Below, in pieces: positions 1 through 5,984 of a stretch of 15,955 nt of DNA. The translations under genes were made by a program, and so were the position numbers. Source of the DNA: Lachnospiraceae bacterium UBA1258 (lineage in GTDB: Bacteria > Bacillota > Clostridia > Lachnospirales > Lachnospiraceae); NCBI GenBank assembly GCA_002308235.1, contig DBVS01000083.1:2116-18070 (forward strand). The letters run 5' to 3'. A model generated the notes under the pieces. That model worked only from the letters and a program-made list of their open reading frames with translations, was not told where the DNA came from and made no database searches. Numbering within the stretch: the first letter of the stretch is position 1; each line of letters opens with the position of its first letter.

Positions 1-236
1 CCGTAGGTTGCAAGATGGTGCTCATATTCGCGGGTGCCGGGCCGATACATGTTTCTTGAGTACCATTCATTGGAAAAACCGGGCACCGAGTATATTCCCC
101 AGTGAATGAAAATGCCAAACTTTCCCGAATAATACCAGGATGGGGTCTTACGCCCCGAAAGAGAGGGCCAGTTGTCCTTGTATGGGCCTTTATCGATGAC
201 TCTGTTGATCTCGTTTATGTATTCTTTCTTTGTCAT
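1..236 (-). CDS. Alpha-L-fucosidase, GH29 family (5' part only, cut by window edge)
   Basis: The first 78 codons of a gene that continues beyond position 1. The product begins MTKKEYINEI and at about residues 34-55 carries the GH29 N-terminal signature KFGIFIHWGIYSVP followed by SNEWYSRNMY, which lines the fucose pocket in this family. GH29 enzymes release terminal alpha-L-fucose by a retaining mechanism; the catalytic nucleophile would lie downstream, outside the window. The N-terminus is hydrophilic with no signal peptide, so the enzyme is probably cytoplasmic and acts on imported oligosaccharides. The ATG (complement of 234-236) follows a GAGGAG ribosome binding site at 245-250 with normal spacing. 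It is transcribed divergently from the transporter operon, sharing a 270-base regulatory region. Family assignment is firm; linkage specificity cannot be read from this fragment. Confidence 0.9.
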   Translation of the reverse strand, partial: MTKKEYINEINRVIDKGPYKDNWPSLSGRKTPSWYYSGKFGIFIHWGIYSVPGFSNEWYSRNMYRPGTREYEHHLATY

Positions 237-258
237 GGTGAATTCTCCTCTTAAATTT

Positions 259-289
259 AGTATAACATATTTTTTTTTCGCTTTGGCAA
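259..289 (-). promoter_or_regulatory. Predicted promoter of the GH29 fucosidase gene
   Basis: On the minus strand, TTGCCA (284-289) and TATACT (259-264) are separated by 19 bases. The -10 box is preceded by TGT, giving an extended -10 (TGnTATACT) that can compensate for the long spacer. The predicted start of transcription near 252 leaves a very short leader, with the GAGGAG at 245-250 almost at the 5' end. An A-run lies in the spacer. Confidence 0.5.
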
Positions 290-290
290 G

Positions 291-340
291 AAAAAATGAC
301 AGGCAAATCTTTGCTTTTTGAAGATTACCTGTCATTTTTT
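291..340. terminator. Bidirectional terminator-like palindrome between divergent genes
   Basis: A perfect 13-base inverted repeat (AAAAAATGACAGG at 291-303, CCTGTCATTTTTT at 328-340) with an inner helix AATCT/AGATT (306-310 with 322-326) and an 11-base terminal loop. The A-run on the left and T-run on the right make it terminator-like in both directions. It lies directly upstream of the fucosidase -35 box and between divergent genes, where no transcript is expected to end, so it may instead insulate the two promoters, stop antisense transcription or serve as an operator. Confidence 0.5.
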
Positions 341-367
341 GCGCCCGTTTTCCCAAAAGATACCCAC

Positions 368-412
368 AAAAGACAAAAAATGCACACAAAATACTCAAAA
401 TATACAAAGAAA
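368..412. promoter_or_regulatory. Phased A-tracts upstream of the transporter operon
   Basis: Short A-runs at 368-371, 375-380, 388-391, 397-400 and 406-408 are spaced roughly one helical turn apart, often preceded by C. Such phasing predicts intrinsically bent DNA and could be an UP-like element or regulator landing site ahead of the operon promoter. Bending is inferred, not measured. Confidence 0.3.
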
Positions 413-430
413 TGAGTAGATATGTACAAT
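401..430 (+). promoter_or_regulatory. Weak candidate promoter of the transporter operon
   Basis: TACAAT at 425-430, preceded by ATG, is the best -10 candidate in the region. No convincing -35 box lies 16-18 bases upstream (the 401-407 stretch is ATACA-like). Lack of a -35 box fits a promoter that depends on an activator such as the AraC protein encoded at 8682-9587, but this is inference. It would give a leader of about 70 bases. Confidence 0.25.
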
Positions 431-463
431 CAAAATCGTTAAGATGAAATCGACAGTTGTGAT

Positions 464-480
464 CCGCACAACACGTGCGG
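464..480 (+). other. Small GC-rich hairpin in the leader of the binding-protein gene
   Basis: CCGCAC (464-469) and GTGCGG (475-480) can pair around a 5-base loop. The hairpin ends 13 bases before the TTGGAGG ribosome binding site at 494-500. It could stabilise the 5' end of the mRNA or be a protein site; with six base pairs it could also be chance. Confidence 0.3.
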
Positions 481-506
481 CTGCATCAAACTATTGGAGG
501 TTAAAC

Positions 507-2579
507 ATGAAAAAGAATGGCAACAAAATAGCAGCACTCGTTCTTTCTGCTGCAATGTGCGTGTCGTTGCTGGCAGGCTGCGGTAAAGCACCCGCTTCCA
601 CACCCGCAAGTACACCCGCAAGTACTCCTGCTTCTACCGCATCGGTAAGCACTCCCGCAGTGCCCGATACGCCCGTAGAAACCTATTCGGAAGCTCCCAT
701 GCTTGCCGAGAAGGTTAAGGCAGGATCTCTTCCCAAAGTGGAAGACAGAGTTCCCGATAAAGACAATGTATTTGTTGAAAGAACCGACGCCAACGGAACT
801 CCTCTTGAGATCGGTACCTACGGTGGCGTTATCAACTGGGTAGGCGTTTCCGGCTGGGGACTTTCCAGACCTACCGCCGAATCCATCATCCGTTTCAACT
901 GTGACGGAACCTGGTATCCCAACGCTGTTAAGGCAATCGAGCACAATGCAGATTCCACCGTTTGGACATTCCACTTAAGAGAGGGAATGAAATGGTCCGA
1001 CGGCGATGATTTCAATGCAGACGACATCACATTCTGGTACTACATGTGCCACTTAAACAACTTCGACGGCAAGAGAACCGGCTGGAAGATGCTTCTTGAC
1101 CAGAAGGTTGACGACGTTCAGACTTTTGCAAAGCTTGATAAGGTTGATGAGTACACCGTAACATGGACCTTCACACAGCCCAAGTATGAAGCTGACTTCA
1201 TCCTTGACGGCGACTTCAAGTGGTGCTGGGCTCCTTCCCACTATTTAAAGGATCTCGTTCCCAACTACGAAGGCTATGAATATGTAGAGAACCCTTACTG
1301 GCCCAACCCCGGTGAGCGTAACGAAGAAGCGGTTCTTACAGCAGCAAAGAAACTTGGTATCGACGGAGCTTCAACCAAGGACGTTGGTAAGGCTTCAACC
1401 TATAACTGGTGGAACTGTCCCGGACTTCCCACCATCAGCGCTTTCACTCTTCCCGCAAACAGCTCCATCAAGGACGATCTTTGCGTAGCAGAAAGAAACG
1501 CTTTCTTCTGGAAGGTTGACGCAGCAGGCAATCAGCTTCCTTATCTTGATGCCCTTCACTTCAATGCAGTCAGCGATGATGCCCAGAAGTCCCTCCTTAT
1601 CCGTGACGGATCTCTTGATGTTCTTGACATCGATGTTAAGGATATCGCATCTGCTCTTGCGGACATCAATGCAACCGAGACCAAGGCTGTACTTAAGACT
1701 TTTGCAAACGTTAACTGGGGCAGCACCCAGATCACCTTTAACTACACCACTCCCGACGAGAACTACGCTAAGCTTTTTGCTAATCCCGACTTCCGTCAGG
1801 CAATGTCCATCTGCGTAGACAGAAACGAAGTTTCACAGCTTCTTTCCGAAGGCTTCCTTGAGCCCGGCCAGTGTGCGCCCGGTATCGGTAACTTCGGTTA
1901 TGACGAAGAATGGACCAACAAGTGGACAGAGTATGATGTAGCCAAGGCTAAGACCCTTTTTGAGGGCTGCGGACTTGTAATGGGCAAGGACGGCTTCTAC
2001 GATTTCGCAGACGGCACCGATTGCCAGATCGTATTCTACACATATGATTCACCCGAATCCGACACTTCCGCATATGCGGTTCTTTCCAAGTACTTCAATG
2101 CAGCTGGTATCAAGACCGCGCAGAAGAACCTTGAGCTTACCGCATACGATACCGTCATCGATAACAACGAGTGGAATGCTTGTCTCGGACCTCACACCGA
2201 GATCGGCGGACTTGGTCTTAACGACAGACCCGCTCCCTTCGTTCCCATCGCTCAGGCAGCAGAATGGTACGGCGAATACGGTACCTACTATGCAACGGGC
2301 GGAGCCAAGGGTGTTAAGCCCGAAGGCGACATGGCTAAGCTTGTAGAACTCTACGAACAGTGGAAGGCTACCGAAAGCGACTCCGAAAGAGAAACCATCG
2401 CCCTTCAGATTTTCGAGATCCACAAGAAGAACCTTTGGTCCATCGCTTATCTTAAGAACGGCAACGGCTATGTAATCGTAAACTCCAAGATCCACAACTA
2501 TGCGGATACTCTGGTATATGCCGACAAGTATCAGAACCAGAACATCGTTCACTACGAGGTGCTTTTCAAGGCTGAATAA
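507..2579 (+). CDS. Lipoprotein substrate-binding protein of an Opp/Dpp-type ABC importer (SBP family 5)
   Basis: Extracytoplasmic receptor that captures the ligand and delivers it to the permeases encoded next. The chosen ATG at 507 follows TTGGAGG (494-500) by six bases and yields a classic lipoprotein signal: MKKNGNKIAA, a hydrophobic core, and lipobox LLAGC with the lipidated cysteine at residue 25. An in-frame ATG at 444 would bury the signal behind 21 residues and has no ribosome binding site. An ASTP-repeat linker (about residues 29-52) leads to the folded domain, which carries the family-5 signature WTFHLREGMKWSDG and then FNADDITFWYY. At 690 residues it is long for the family (OppA-like proteins are near 540). 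Peptide binding is the default annotation, but the surrounding fucosidase, GH105, GH43 and esterase genes argue for oligosaccharides. It is first in its operon and is followed by a strong hairpin terminator. Confidence 0.92.
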   Translation: MKKNGNKIAALVLSAAMCVSLLAGCGKAPASTPASTPASTPASTASVSTPAVPDTPVETYSEAPMLAEKVKAGSLPKVEDRVPDKDNVFVERTDANGTPLEIGTYGGVINWVGVSGWGLSRPTAESIIRFNCDGTWYPNAVKAIEHNADSTVWTFHLREGMKWSDGDDFNADDITFWYYMCHLNNFDGKRTGWKMLLDQKVDDVQTFAKLDKVDEYTVTWTFTQPKYEADFILDGDFKWCWAPSHYLKDLVPNYEGYEYVENPYWPNPGERNEEAVLTAAKKLGIDGASTKDVGKASTYNWWNCPGLPTISAFTLPANSSIKDDLCVAERNAFFWKVDAAGNQLPYLDALHFNAVSDDAQKSLLIRDGSLDVLDIDVKDIASALADINATETKAVLKTFANVNWGSTQITFNYTTPDENYAKLFANPDFRQAMSICVDRNEVSQLLSEGFLEPGQCAPGIGNFGYDEEWTNKWTEYDVAKAKTLFEGCGLVMGKDGFYDFADGTDCQIVFYTYDSPESDTSAYAVLSKYFNAAGIKTAQKNLELTAYDTVIDNNEWNACLGPHTEIGGLGLNDRPAPFVPIAQAAEWYGEYGTYYATGGAKGVKPEGDMAKLVELYEQWKATESDSERETIALQIFEIHKKNLWSIAYLKNGNGYVIVNSKIHNYADTLVYADKYQNQNIVHYEVLFKAE
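594..641 (+). repeat. Tandem 12-base repeat encoding the ASTP linker of the lipoprotein
   Basis: Four consecutive 12-base units encode Ala-Ser-Thr-Pro or close variants. Two middle copies of ACACCCGCAAGT (600-611 and 612-623) are identical back to back, while the outer units differ by synonymous changes and a final Thr-Ala. It forms a flexible tether between the membrane anchor and the binding domain, and may vary in copy number among strains. Confidence 0.75.
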
Positions 2580-2615
2580 TTAAGTCTTCCAAGCAAAATT
2601 TAGTGGTTAAATACC

Positions 2616-2654
2616 CCGGAGACGTGGGAACAGGTTTCCACGTCTCCGGTTTTT
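2616..2654 (+). terminator. Strong intrinsic terminator or attenuator after the binding-protein gene
   Basis: A perfect 12-base-pair GC-rich stem (CCGGAGACGTGG at 2616-2627, CCACGTCTCCGG at 2638-2649) with a 10-base loop, followed by five T residues. It lies between the binding-protein gene and the first permease, with no evident promoter behind it. It therefore probably acts as a partial terminator and/or an mRNA 3' stabiliser, giving more binding protein than membrane components, as in many ABC importer operons. Confidence 0.85.
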
Positions 2655-2676
2655 CAATGAGAAAGGGACACTTCTT

Positions 2677-3747
2677 ATGGAAGCGTTAAAAAATTTTTTC
2701 CGGAAAGACCTGGTGCAGTATATCATCAAAAGAATACTGATGTTTATCCCTACGCTGCTCCTGATTTCCATACTTGTTTTCTTTGTGATCCAGCTTCCGC
2801 CCGGAGATTACGTTTCTGCGCATATTTCCGCGCTGGCTTCGGAAGGTGAACTTGTGGACGCAGATTATGCCGCATCCATGAGAGCGGATTACGGTCTTGA
2901 TCTGCCTGTATGGCAGCAGTACATAAAGTGGGTAAAGGACATCATCTGGACCCCCACGGATACACCTTACTACAGACTGTATCATTCACACCACAACTGG
3001 AAATTCTCTTTTGCATACGGGCGGGACGTCTGGAGCGTTATCAACGACCGTCTCGGCATTACTATAGGCGTTACGGCCATCATCATGCTTTTCCAGTATC
3101 TGGTATCTCTTCCTATCGCGGTGTACGCAAGTACACACCAGTATTCGGTGGGAGATTACATTTCTTCCATCATCGGATTTATAGGAACCGCGATACCAAA
3201 CTTCATTTTGGCTATTGTGCTGATGTATCTCTCATACAAGTGGACGGGCAGCGCCAACGTTGGTCTGTTCTCTCAGGAGATGCTGTTAAACGGCGTTCAT
3301 CTATATAATTTCGGCGAATTCCTGAAGCGTATGATCATCCCGATAATCGTTATCGGTACCAGCGGAACCTGCGGAATCATCCGTTCCGTCCGCGCCCAGA
3401 TGCTTGACGAAGTGGCAAGACAGTACGTGCTTACCGCAAGAGCAAAGGGTGTGTCCGAAGGTAAGATAGTCATGAAATACTGCTTCAGAGCGGCAATGAA
3501 CCCCACGGTTTCGGGCTTGGGCGGCGTGCTTTCGAGCCTCTTCTCCGGATCTACCGTAACCGCCATGGTTCTTAACATGCAGATTCAGGGACCTGTTCTT
3601 TACAAAGCACTTCAGTCCCAGGACATGTATCTTGCGGGTGGTATAGTCATGGTTCAGGCAATCCTGGTTGTTGTGGGCATTCTTTTGTCCGATATCGCGC
3701 TTGCCTTCCTTGATCCCAGAATCCGCTATTCGGGAGGTGGAAGATAA
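2677..3747 (+). CDS. ABC transporter permease, DppB/OppB type
   Basis: First of two inner-membrane subunits forming the translocation channel. The 356-residue product has an N-terminal membrane helix at about residues 20-40 (ILMFIPTLLLISILVFFVI) ending in QLPPGDYV, typical of OppB/DppB. A long external loop follows, then five further helices in the second half. The cytoplasmic EAA-like coupling loop is visible near residues 245-275 (QYVLTARAKGVSEGKI), with TARAKG as its core, which contacts the ATPases. Translation starts at the ATG after GAAAGGG (2661-2667). The stop codon overlaps the start of the next permease by one base (TAATG), indicating translational coupling. The substrate is inferred to be oligosaccharide from the locus; peptide transport is the family default. 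Confidence 0.92.
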   Translation: MEALKNFFRKDLVQYIIKRILMFIPTLLLISILVFFVIQLPPGDYVSAHISALASEGELVDADYAASMRADYGLDLPVWQQYIKWVKDIIWTPTDTPYYRLYHSHHNWKFSFAYGRDVWSVINDRLGITIGVTAIIMLFQYLVSLPIAVYASTHQYSVGDYISSIIGFIGTAIPNFILAIVLMYLSYKWTGSANVGLFSQEMLLNGVHLYNFGEFLKRMIIPIIVIGTSGTCGIIRSVRAQMLDEVARQYVLTARAKGVSEGKIVMKYCFRAAMNPTVSGLGGVLSSLFSGSTVTAMVLNMQIQGPVLYKALQSQDMYLAGGIVMVQAILVVVGILLSDIALAFLDPRIRYSGGGR

Positions 3748-4862
3748 TGGCTAAGAAAAAATCCAAAGAAGATTATTATCTTGCTTCCCAGTGGACCTTA
3801 ATGGCAAGAAAGCTTAAAAAGCACAAGCTTGCGAGAGTATCCTTCCTTATTCTTGCAATCCTTTACATCGCTGCTTTGTTTGCGGATTTCCTTGCTCCTT
3901 ACGGTCTGGAAGAATTTGACGGTCTTTACAAGAATACCGCACCCACAAACATTTACTCGGTTTATGAGGGCGAGCATATAGGCCCTTACGTTTTAAAGAT
4001 AACCAAGTCCATCAACAAAACGGACTTTACCGTTACCATCGGAGAAGACCTTTCCGAGTACTATAAGATCAAGTTCTTTGTACACGGAACGCCTTACAAG
4101 ATTTTGGGATTCATCCCCTGCGACCTTCACCTCTTCGGTGTGGGAGAAGGCTCCAAGGGCGGAACGGGAGCGAAGATATTCCTGTTCGGTGCAGACTCTC
4201 TGGGACGTGATATTTTCTCGCGAGTCCTGCTGGGCGCGAGAATATCCCTTACGATTCCCTTCGCCAGTGCGATCATTTCCTTCTTCCTGGGCATCCTGAT
4301 AGGTTCGATTTCCGGATACTTCGGAGGCGTAACGGATATTATCATTCAGCGTATTATCGAGGTTATCGGTGCAGTGCCTCAGATACCCTTGTGGATGGCA
4401 CTTTCCGCGGCAATTCCTCCCGGAATTTCCACCATCAAGATGTACTTCTATATGACCCTGATACTTTCGTTCATCAACTGGACGGGTATGGCCAGAGTGG
4501 TACGCGGTAAGTTCCTTTCCCTCAAAAATGAGGATTATGTTATGGCGGCCCGCATTTCCGGTGTATCCACCTGGAAGATAATCTGGAAGCATCTGGTTCC
4601 CGGTTTCATGAGTTACCTCATCGTATCCATGACCCTGGGTATCCCCGGCTCCATCGTCGGCGAAACTTCCATGTCGTACCTAGGACTCGGTATTAAATCC
4701 CCCGCCACCAGCTGGGGCGTGCTTTTACAGGAGGCAAGCTCGGTTACCGATATAGCCAGCCACCCTCACAAGCTTATCCCGATCATTTTTGTAACCATTA
4801 CGGTTCTTGCATACAACTTCCTTGGAGACGGCCTGCGCGACGCGGCAGATCCCTACAAGTAG
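3747..4862 (+). CDS. ABC transporter permease, DppC/OppC type, with enlarged external loop
   Basis: Second membrane subunit of the importer, 371 residues. A basic N-terminus precedes the first helix at about residues 32-50 (ARVSFLILAILYIAALF), as in OppC proteins. The hallmark GADSLGRDIFSRVLLGAR is at about residues 149-166, followed by the core helices. The EAA-like loop EDYVMAARISGVSTWKII lies near 262-279. About 95 residues (52-148) separate helix 1 from the GRD motif, longer than in common DppC proteins. The loop contains a predicted beta-rich segment (KFFVHGTPYKILGFIP). The start overlaps the upstream stop by one base, with GGGAGGTGG just before it. The insertion probably faces the binding protein and may mark a sugar-associated branch; that is inference. 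Confidence 0.92.
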   Translation: MAKKKSKEDYYLASQWTLMARKLKKHKLARVSFLILAILYIAALFADFLAPYGLEEFDGLYKNTAPTNIYSVYEGEHIGPYVLKITKSINKTDFTVTIGEDLSEYYKIKFFVHGTPYKILGFIPCDLHLFGVGEGSKGGTGAKIFLFGADSLGRDIFSRVLLGARISLTIPFASAIISFFLGILIGSISGYFGGVTDIIIQRIIEVIGAVPQIPLWMALSAAIPPGISTIKMYFYMTLILSFINWTGMARVVRGKFLSLKNEDYVMAARISGVSTWKIIWKHLVPGFMSYLIVSMTLGIPGSIVGETSMSYLGLGIKSPATSWGVLLQEASSVTDIASHPHKLIPIIFVTITVLAYNFLGDGLRDAADPYK

Positions 4863-4874
4863 ACCGGAGGATTT

Positions 4875-5984
4875 ATGGAAAAAGATAACATTATTGAAGT
4901 TAAAGACCTCCATGTTGACATCAAGATGCTGGAAGGTCTCCTTACACCCGTCAGAGGCGTGAACTTTGAGATAAAGAAGGGCGAAACCCTCGGTCTCGTA
5001 GGTGAGTCGGGGTGCGGCAAGTCAATTACCTGTAAGGCAATACTCGGAATAAACGAAAAGAAATGTGTACCCCACGGCGAAATCATGTTCAGGACCACGG
5101 ATGACGAAGAAATCGACCTTCTTTCGTTAAATCCCCGCGGCAAGGAGATCCGCGATATCAGAGGAAAGCAGATATCCATGATATTCCAGGAGCCCATGGT
5201 TGCTTTTTCGCCCATGTACACCATCGGAAACCAGATAAACGAATGCACCCTTTTACACATTACCAAGGACAAGAAAAAAGCAAAAGAGATCACTCTTGAG
5301 GTAATGAGAAAGGTGGGAATCGCAAATGTAGAGAAGCGCTACAAGCAGTACCCTCACGAGTTTTCGGGCGGTATGCTTCAAAGAGCTCTCATCGCCATGG
5401 CGCTGGTTTGCTACCCGAAGTTACTTATCGCCGATGAGCCCACCACGGCTCTCGACGTTACCATTCAGGCTCAGATCCTTGAGCTTATGAAGGAACTCCA
5501 GAAGGAGTTCAACATGGCCATCCTCTTTATCACCCACGACCTGGGCGTTGTGGCAAACATGTGTGACAGAGTGGCTGTTATGTACCTTGGCAGAATAGTT
5601 GAGACCGGTGACGCGAAGACCATCTACGCAAATCCTCAGCACCCCTACACCCGCGGCCTTATGGGCTCCGTGCACAAGATAGGCGGCAGGAAGGATGAGC
5701 GTCTTTTCTCCATCGAAGGTACCGTTCCGCTTGCAATGAACCTTCCCAAGGCCTGCGGATTCTACGACAGATGCGATGCCCGTATCGAAGGCCTTTGCGA
5801 CAAGGCTGAACCGGAACTTGTCGAAATCGAACCCGGTCACAAGATCGCATGCTTTAACTGCCAGAATCCCGCATGTCTTGCTCACAGAGAAGCGGCCATG
5901 AAGCAGATAAAGGAAGACGAAGCAAAGGCAGCCGCCGAAGCAGAAGAAAACGCGAAAGGAGGCAAAAAACGTGGAAAAAGATAA
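4875..5984 (+). CDS. ABC transporter ATPase, DppD/OppD type
   Basis: Cytoplasmic ATPase that drives import together with the next gene product. Visible motifs are Walker A GESGCGKS (43-50), a Q-loop in FQEPM, signature FSGGM (163-167), Walker B LLIADEP (183-189) and switch histidine H221 in THDLGVV. The C-terminal oligopeptide-transporter domain (HPYTRGLMGSV onward) has six cysteines, C294, C300, C308, C326, C329 and C334. These recall the iron-sulfur site reported in the C-terminal domain of a dipeptide transporter ATPase. A charged Ala/Glu/Lys tail (about 343-369) follows. The ATG comes five bases after CCGGAGG (4864-4870). The 3' end overlaps the next gene by 14 bases, and the tail codons contain that gene's ribosome binding site. 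ATPase function is certain; the transported substrate is inferred from context. Confidence 0.94.
   Translation: MEKDNIIEVKDLHVDIKMLEGLLTPVRGVNFEIKKGETLGLVGESGCGKSITCKAILGINEKKCVPHGEIMFRTTDDEEIDLLSLNPRGKEIRDIRGKQISMIFQEPMVAFSPMYTIGNQINECTLLHITKDKKKAKEITLEVMRKVGIANVEKRYKQYPHEFSGGMLQRALIAMALVCYPKLLIADEPTTALDVTIQAQILELMKELQKEFNMAILFITHDLGVVANMCDRVAVMYLGRIVETGDAKTIYANPQHPYTRGLMGSVHKIGGRKDERLFSIEGTVPLAMNLPKACGFYDRCDARIEGLCDKAEPELVEIEPGHKIACFNCQNPACLAHREAAMKQIKEDEAKAAAEAEENAKGGKKRGKR
5955..5973 (+). promoter_or_regulatory. Ribosome binding site fixing the GTG start of the second ATPase
   Basis: AAAGGAGG (5955-5962) is eight bases upstream of GTG at 5971. It lies entirely within the coding sequence of the preceding ATPase. 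The GTG start is supported because the resulting N-terminus MEKDNILEVK closely matches that of the upstream ATPase (MEKDNIIEVK). Confidence 0.8.

Noticed and set aside
444..506. Upstream in-frame ATG extending the receptor gene by 21 codons
   Set aside because: It has no ribosome binding site and would put a charged peptide before a perfect lipoprotein signal. The ATG at 507 has TTGGAGG at the right distance.
600..623. Tandem repeat as a CRISPR or mobile-element signature
   Set aside because: It is in frame, encodes a Ser/Thr/Pro linker and has no spacers or flanking repeats.
501..974. Antisense frame rich in Cys and Gly opposite the receptor start
   Set aside because: The Cys/Gly runs are the complement of the ASTP repeat; no ribosome binding site or family features.
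2049..2552. Antisense frame opposite the receptor 3' end (167 codons)
   Set aside because: Fully inside a well-supported gene with strong codon bias and no motif of its own.
3993..4592. Long antisense open frame opposite the second permease (199 codons)
   Set aside because: Low-complexity, highly charged product with no recognisable motif, lying wholly opposite a certain gene; explained by codon bias on the sense strand.
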